Source of the DNA: Elymus sibiricus
Taxonomy: Eukaryota > Streptophyta > Magnoliopsida > Poales > Poaceae
Length of the DNA: 64,000 nucleotides
Direction of reading: 5' to 3'
Assembly (NCBI GenBank): GCA_039707655.1
Contig: CM077671.1
Span: 307,089,009 to 307,153,008 of the forward strand
Position 1 is the first letter of the stretch. Each line of letters starts with the position of its first letter. A program made the position numbers and the translations under genes. The notes below the pieces were generated by a model, which had not been told where the DNA came from, made no database searches, and worked only from the letters and a program-made list of their open reading frames with translations. This document shows, piece after piece, positions 57,379 through 64,000 of this stretch.

Positions 57379-58627
57379 TCTTTCTTTTCAATCCATCGGT
57401 ATGTTACTTGGAGCTATATTTTTATTCATCACATGATATGTGTTTTGCTTGGATCGTCGTGTGTTTTAGTTTGCTTTTGTTTTAGTTTTCCACAATCATT
57501 GTTTGCTGGACACACCTACTTGAGAGAGACACATGTTCACCATGATCTGTTAGAATACTCTATGTGCTTCACTTTTATCTTTTGAGCTAAGCAGTTGCTC
57601 TAGTGCTTCACTTATATCTTTGAGAGCACGGTAGCGTATATATTTTTAAGAAATAATTACACTCTCGTTATTCACTTAAATTTGTTTGAGAGTCTAATTT
57701 ATGGTGACGGTAATTTGCATGGGTTATAAGACTAGTCCAAAAATATTAGGTATTCATGGAGTGCATAATCAAAACCTTCATATAGCACATAAAAGAGAAA
57801 TTGTGGGTTAATGATATTGATGTGGTAATATGAAAGGGCGTGAGTGCATCGTTGTTGGTTAGTAGAAATATCGATAGTTAAAGGGTGTTAATTTGATGTT
57901 CATCTAAATATTGATTATGGCATGGTGATGATGTGTGGGCATTCTTATTCCTCGTTGAAATCCTAGTGCTATTTAGGTTGGGCGCGCGCGATGATTAACT
58001 CCTACCAACCTCCTCCCTAGGGGCATGCGAGTAGTAATTTGGTTCGAGAGAGCTAATAAAGCTTTGCAATAAGTATGTGAGTTCTTTATGACTAATGTGA
58101 ATCCATGGATGTACGCACACTCACCTTTTCATAATATGCTAGCCTCTTCTGTACCGTGCATTGCCCATTGTCACCTCGAGGATTGGTGCAACTTTCGTCG
58201 GAGAATCAAAACCCGGTGACATGATACGCTATGTTGCACATAAGCCTCCTTATATATTCCTCAAAACATCCACCATACCTACCTATTATGGCATTTCCAT
58301 AGCCATTCCGAGATATATTGCCATGCAACTTCCACCGTTACATCATATGACTTGTGCACTCATTATCATATTGCTTTGCATGATCATGTAGCTGACATAG
58401 TATTTGTCGCAAAGCCACTGTTCATCATTGTTTACATGTTATGCTAGATCATTGCACATCCTGGTACACTGCCATAGGCATTCATATAGTCATATTGTTT
58501 AGTAGTTATCCATATCGAGTTGTAAGTAAATAAATGTGTGATGATTATCATTATTAGAGCACTGTCTTAGTGACGAAAGGATGATGGAGACAATGATTCC
58601 CCCACAAGTCAGGATGAGACTCCGGAC

Positions 58628-58745
58628 GAAAAATAAAAGAAAAAAGAGAAAAGGAGAAAATAAAAAAAGGAAAAGAAAAAAAGAAAAAGAAAAAAAGAAA
58701 AAGAAAAGGAAAAAAAGAAAAAAATGAGAGAAAAGAGAGAAGGGA
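58628..58745 (+). repeat. About 118-bp purine-only tract (A/G)
   Basis: Long AAAG/AAAAG-type tract with only three T interruptions; 58662-58724 is pure A/G. Such tracts can form triplexes. It lies about 700 bp upstream of the second LTR, too far to be the priming site. Confidence 0.85.
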
Positions 58746-59464
58746 CGGTGCTACTACCTCTTTTTCCACACCTGTGCTTGGAGAAAGCACCATGTTTTTC
58801 ATATATAGTCTCCTGTTTTGTCATTTTCATATGCTAGTGGGAATTTTTCATTATAGAACTTGGCTTGTATGTTCCGATGACGGGCTTCCTCAAATGGCCG
58901 AGTCTTCATGAGCAAGCAAGTTGGATGCACACCCACTTAGCTTCATTTGAGCTTTCATACACTTATAGCTCTAGTGCATCTGTTGTATGGCAATCCCTAC
59001 TCCTCACAATTATATCGATTGATGGGCATCTCCATAGCTCGTTGATCTGCCTAGTTGACGCGAGACTTTCTTCTCCACTTTTACCCCTTTGAAACCTACC
59101 ACCATACTCTATTCCACCTATATGCTATGTCCATGGTTCACGCTCATGTATTGAGTGAGGTATAAAATGCTGAAGCGTGTGAAAAAGTAGGATCCAATTG
59201 CTTCGCTTAACACTGTGGTGCTTGACATTTGTATTTATGTGGTGAAGATAGAGCCATGCCATGCTAATATGATAAAATGAATGGGGGGTAAACATTCTTT
59301 AAGGGTCATATATTTTGAAAGTTGATGATTTTGTTTACTTATGTTTATGGATATTACTAAGTTAATGTTTGTTGATTCATCGTTTCTCAATGACCATAAC
59401 TGAAAGAGATTACATGTTGGGAAGCATGGCACATCAAAAATTCTGTTTTTATCATTTACCTACT

Positions 59465-61030
59465 TGATACGTCTCCAACATATCTATAATTTTTGCTTGT
59501 TCCATGCTGTTATATTATCATTCTTGGATGTTTTGCAATCATTTTATAGCAACTTTATATCATTTTTTGGGACTAACCTATTGACATAGTGCCAAAGTGC
59601 CAGTTGCTGTTTTGGCTTGTTTTTTACTTCGCAGAATATCAGTACCAAACGGAGTCCAATCGCGACGAAACTTTTTGGAGATTTTTTTGGGTCAAAAGAC
59701 ATCCAGTGGGCCAAAGAAGTGCCAGAGCGGAGGGTCGAGAAGACCATAACCCACCAGGGTGCGCTAGGGGCCCAGGGTGCACCCTGATGGGTTGTGCCCT
59801 CCTCGGGACCCCTCTCCACCGCCTCTGACGCCTATAAATTCCCAAATATTCCAGAAACCCTAGGGGAGTCAATGAAAAACACATCTAGCCGCCGCAAGTT
59901 CCAGAGCCTCGAGATCCAATCTAACACCATCATGGAGGGGTTCATCATCCTCATTGGTGCCTCTCCGATGATGCGTGAGTAGTCCACCATAGACCTACGA
60001 GTCCGTAGGCAGTAGCTATATGGCTTCCTCTCTCTCTTTTGATTCTCAATACAATGGTCTCTTGGAGATCTATTTGATGTAAACTTTTTTGGTGTGTTTG
60101 TTGGGATCCGATGAATTTTGAGTTCATTATCAGTTTTTATCCATGAATATTATTTGAGTCTTCTTTGATCTCTTATATGCATGATTACTTATAGCCTCGT
60201 ATTTCTTCTTCGAATCTTTGGTTTAGTTAGGCCAACTAGATCGATTTTTCTTGCCATGGGAAGAGGTGCTTTGTGATGGGTTCGATCTTGCGGTGTCCTC
60301 TCCCAGTGACAGAAGGGGCAGCGAGGCACGCATGTATCGTTGCTATTAAGGATAACAAGATGGGGTCTATTCCTACATGAATAGATCTTGTCTACATCAT
60401 GTCATCGTTCTTATTGCATTACTCCATTTTTCCATGAACTTAATACACTAGATGCATGCTGGATAGCGGTCGATGTGTGGAGTAATAGTAGTAGATGCAG
60501 GCAGGAGTCGGTCTACTTATCTTGGACGTGATGCCTATATAATGATCATCGCCTTGGATATCGTCATGATTATTTGATCTTCTATCAATTGCCCAACAGT
60601 AATTTGTTCACCCACCGTGTGCTATACTCATGAGAGAAGCCACTAGTGAAACCTACGGCCCCCGGGTCTACTTTTCCAACATATTGCTTTCCGATCTATC
60701 TTTTTGCCGCTTTTGTTTTCAAATCTATTATTCCAAAAACCCAAAAATACCTTGCTGCACTTTTTATTTGTCTCTTTTATTTTGTGTTCTTGAGAGATCT
60801 ATCCCTCCAATCTATCATATCCTAATCTATCTTTTTACCATAGAGAGATTGACAACCTCTCTTTCGCGTCGGGTTGCAAGTATTTGTTCTTTGTGTGCAG
60901 GTGTTGTTTATTAGGTGGTGGTGATCCTCCTACTGGTTCGATACCTTGGTTTCATAACTGAGGGAAATACTTACCGTCGCTGTGCTGCATCATCCCTTCC
61001 TCTTTGGGGGAAATACCGACGCAGTCTCAA
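59465..61030 (+). repeat. Second LTR, shared by both tandem units
   Basis: Starts TGATACGTCTCC. TATA box near 59833 (TATAAATTC). The end before the primer site at 61050 is approximate. The sequence just upstream (CATTTACCTACT) lacks a polypurine tract; related elements have one there, so a short deletion is likely. Confidence 0.7.
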
Positions 61031-61049
61031 GCCACATCAAAGGAATTTG

Positions 61050-61067
61050 TAGCACCGTAGCCGGGGA
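61050..61067 (+). promoter_or_regulatory. Degenerate primer binding site of unit 2
   Basis: TAGCACCGTAGCCGGGGA, again like TGGCGCCGTTGCCGGGGA but with three changes. Confidence 0.65.
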
Positions 61068-61293
61068 GGAAGCGGTCTCTTCTACATGCCAATCCCTAGC
61101 GTCGAGGAGACACCATCATCATCTACCAGGTTCCTAATCACAAATCTCATCTCCTTGCAATTACACTATTTGCCATTTGCCTCTCATTTTCCTCTCCCCC
61201 ACTTCACCCAATTTGCCGTTTTATTCGCCCTCTTTTTCCTTTGCCTTTTTCAAGTCAGATCTCTTGCTTGCTTGCAATCTTGTTTGCTTAGTC

Positions 61294-62444
61294 ATGATGC
61301 CTCAACGAAAGTACTATGATGTTCCTTACCCCAATATTTTGCTTGAAATTGAGAAAAGTACTAAGGAATATATGACTACACAATTTGAGCATAATAAGTA
61401 TTTTACCGATGAGCTTAGAGAACACTCTACCGTGCTAGATGCCATAACAAAACAACTTGATGATATCAGTAGAGAAGTTTCTAATCTTCAATCTAAATAT
61501 GCTCATGCTGAAAATTTGCTTGGTAAATTTCCGATGCACAAGCTACTTTAATAAATCATATGGCCACCAAACCAATCTCTCTAGAGGATAAAAATGATGA
61601 AGATCTTAAAGTGATTGGTGTTTCTTCTATTGATTCCTTGTTTAGTAATATTAAGATTGATGATAAAGGGACTGAAGTAGAGTCAACTTTCGCTAGAGGG
61701 CGTCCCAATAATTTGGAGGGTGAAAACCTTGATGAAAATTTTGATGAAGGTGGGTTTGAAGAGGTCAAAACTTTAACTAGTGATGTGCCCACTATTTTGG
61801 ATTGCAAAGACTTTAATTATGATATTTGCTCTTTGATTGAATGTATTTCTTTGCTGCAATCCATGTTGAATTGACCCCATGCTTATGAACAAAATAAAGG
61901 TTTCACTAAACATATCGTTGATGCCATGATGAAATCTTTTGAAGAAAAGTTGGAGTTGGAGATTATTATTCCTAGAAAATTACATGATGAGTGGGAACCT
62001 ACTATTAAGGTCAAGATTAAAAATTATGTGTGCTTTGCTCTATGTGATTTGGGTGCTAGTATTTCCACGATTCCGAAATCTTTATGTGATGTGCTTGGTC
62101 TCACCAATATTGATGAATGTTCTCTTAATTTGCACTTGGCGGATTCTACTATTAAAAAGCCTTTGGGAAGAATTATTGATGTTCTTATTCTTGCAAATAG
62201 GAACTATGTGCCCATATATTTTATTGTTCTTGATATTGATTGCAATCCGTCTTGTCCCATTATACTTGGTAGACCGTTCTTACGTACTATAGGTGGCATG
62301 ATTGATATGAAAGAAGGCAATATTAGATTTCAGTTTCCACTAAGAAAGGGTATGGAACACTTCCCTAGAACAAGAATTAAGCCACCATATGAATCAATCA
62401 TGAGAGCATCCTATGGAGCAAAAACCAAAGATGACAATACTTGA
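61294..62444 (+). pseudogene. gag-like / retropepsin ORF of second tandem unit, broken
   Basis: It opens MMPQRKYYDVPYPNILLEIE with a coiled coil (ITKQLDDISREVSNLQSKYA). A frameshift near 61520 moves to the frame of MATKPISLEDKNDEDLKVIG, which is broken by a TGA at 61872-61874. The last part (61926-62444) is a retropepsin-like domain with the active site CDLGASISTIPKSL and the second motif CPIILGRPFLRT. No reverse transcriptase follows within the window. This protein type is common in non-autonomous wheat gypsy repeats. Confidence 0.78.
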
Positions 62445-64000
62445 ATCTATGCATTATGCCTAGCTAGGGGCGTAAAACGATAGCGCTTGTTGGGAGGCAA
62501 CCCAATGAATAAATTTATTTTCCTCTTTTTCTTTCTGTTTTTGAGTGTTGACACAATTATGCCTCTGTTATGATTGTGTTTTTATGTTTTATTTAGTGTT
62601 TGTGCGAAGTAGAGCCTTTAGGATGATTCATAAGATGCATAGAAACAATGCTGAATCTGAAACAGAAACTTGGCCTCCAGTTTTCGAATTTTCATTTTTT
62701 ACCGGAACGTGATATTGAGCTGAAATTTTAACACAATGTTTCTATAAAAATTCTTTACGTTGTCCTAATTCTTCAGAATTTTGAGAGTTACAGAAGTATG
62801 GTTAGAGTACAGATTACTACAGACTGTTCTGTTTAAGACAGATTCTGTTTTCGTTGCATTGTGTGCTTGTTTTGATGAATCTAGGGGTTGTATTGAAGGG
62901 TATGAGCCATGGTAAAGTTAAAATACAGTAGGTATAATGCAATAATAAAATATGAATGGGTTTGCAACAACACTTAAAGTAGTGATTTGCTTTATGATAC
63001 TAACGGATCTCATGAAGATTTTGTTGAGTTATGTGTGATTGAAGTTTTCAAGTTTTGGGTGAGATCACGATGGATGAAGGAATAATGAGTGAAAAGAGCC
63101 TAAGCTAGGGGATTCTACAGCACCCCCAATATATATCCAACGATAAACAAGCAACTAAGCTTGGGGATGCCCTGAGTGGCATCCCCTGTTTGTTCTAACG
63201 ACCATCGGTATTTTACTTGGAGCTATATTTTTATTCGTCACATATCATGAGTTTTGCTTGGAGTGTCTTGTATCATTTGAGTCTTTGCTTGCTTTGCTTT
63301 TTAGTTTGTCACTTGTATTCTTTCTGGACACACCTATTTGAGAGAGCCAAAATTATGCTATGATTTCTTAGAATTGCTCTTTATGCTTCACTTAAACTTT
63401 TTGAGCTATAGAATTGCTCTAGTGCTTCACTTATATCTTTTTGATCTCGGTTTGCTTCGAAACTTTTGAAGAAATACTCTCATGCTTCACTTAGATTAAT
63501 TTGAGAGTTAGTAAATATTGAAGAAATCCTTTCATGCTTCATTTATACTATTTCGAGAGATGAAATCTCTATGCTCATGTGCTTCACTTAAATTTGTGTG
63601 AGCTTGTCAAAAGCAATGGCAATATATGAAACTAGTCCCAAAGTGATAGATATCCAAGGAGGATATAATAAAAACCTTCATGAAGATCATTGGACAAATT
63701 AAACTTGATTCCTTGTAATAGTTTTGAGACATGATGATAGTAATATGTGAGTCATGTTAGTGAGTAATTATGCTTTAGTAGGAATATTGGTGTTAAGGTT
63801 TGTGATTCCCTATGCAAGTACGAAAGTCAATAGTTATGCAATGAAATTACATCCTACTTATGGTGCATTATTCGGTGTTAGTTATGCTCAATGCTCGCTT
63901 ATGTGAATTTTCGTTTCTTGGTTGGATGCTTCTCAATCTATTTGCTAGCCTCCATTTGTACTAAGCAGAAATACTACTTGTGCATCCAAAATCCTTAAAC
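62445..64000 (+). other. 3' noncoding region of unit 2, to the window end
   Basis: Matches the corresponding region of unit 1 (56636 onward), including CTATGCATTATGCCTAGCTA and AGGCAACCCAAT, and then the hairpin. Several 'TGCTTCACTTA' repeats lie at about 63380-63600. No ORF. The next LTR is not reached. Confidence 0.6.
63163..63186 (+). repeat. Conserved 9-bp stem-loop in 3' region of unit 2
   Basis: GGGGATGCC and GGCATCCCC around loop CTGAGT; counterpart of the hairpin at 57355-57378. Confidence 0.85.

Larger units (their letters stand above)
54327..64000 (+). mobile_element. Tandem gypsy-type array: LTR-internal-LTR-internal (runs off window)
   Basis: Two LTRs of similar sequence start TGTTACGTCTCCAACGTATC (54327) and TGATACGTCTCCAACATATC (59465), 5,138 bp apart. 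Each is followed by a degenerate primer site and an internal region with the same 3' portion: the text after the ORFs (56636 and 62445), the hairpin (57355 and 63163) and the flanks match. The internal coding parts differ. The pattern fits LTR-LTR recombination or adjacent insertion. No polymerase is encoded, so both units are non-autonomous. Confidence 0.7.

Overview
This window is nuclear DNA of a grass of the wheat tribe (Triticeae). The evidence is a BARE-1/Angela-like Ty1/copia element, a Tat-lineage Ty3/gypsy element with a spliced antisense ORF, very frequent Stowaway and Tourist MITEs with TA or TAA target duplications, PIF/Harbinger elements of a type familiar from wheat, and intron-containing plant genes with GT..AG borders. 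Family names for repeats come from recognition of their sequence, because no search could be run.

Gene island, about 1-30 kb. Three host genes can be built exon by exon. (i) A 10-exon prolyl-oligopeptidase-like gene on the minus strand (13451 to 7180, 785 aa). (ii) A 2-exon PLP-dependent aminotransferase of the kynurenine aminotransferase / cysteine-conjugate beta-lyase type on the plus strand (14021 to 18269, 462 aa). It is head-to-head with (i), with only 569 bp between the two ATGs. (iii) A 3-exon membrane-anchored MORN-repeat protein on the minus strand (27390 to 25823, 405 aa). Small transposons fill introns and spacers: at least eight Stowaway-like MITEs, one of them inside another, a Tourist MITE, a 5'-truncated LINE with a perfect 15-bp target duplication, and two decayed PIF/Harbinger elements. 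One of those two keeps only the Myb/NAM-type ORF1 (1395-4038) and the other only the transposase (21376-23335).

Repeat nest, about 30-64 kb. The LTR of a Sabrina/WHAM-like gypsy element (30273-31274 plus 52171-52648, minus strand) was split by a 20.9-kb Tat-lineage gypsy element (31275-52170, TSD GTTGG). That element has gag-pol on the minus strand and a separate, spliced ORF on the plus strand. The spliced ORF was in turn split by a 7.8-kb copia element (34742-42525, TSD CTATT), whose 3' LTR and pol are fused by an internal deletion. LTR divergence estimated by eye (about 4% for the gypsy, about 2% for the copia) agrees with this order. From 54327 to the window end lie two related short-coding gypsy-type elements in the arrangement LTR-internal-LTR-internal, each with a degenerate tRNA primer site, a gag/retropepsin remnant and a conserved 3' hairpin.

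All element ORFs are broken. Many of the stop codons look like C-to-T deamination of Gln, Arg or Trp codons, as expected for methylated, silenced repeats. The three host genes are intact.
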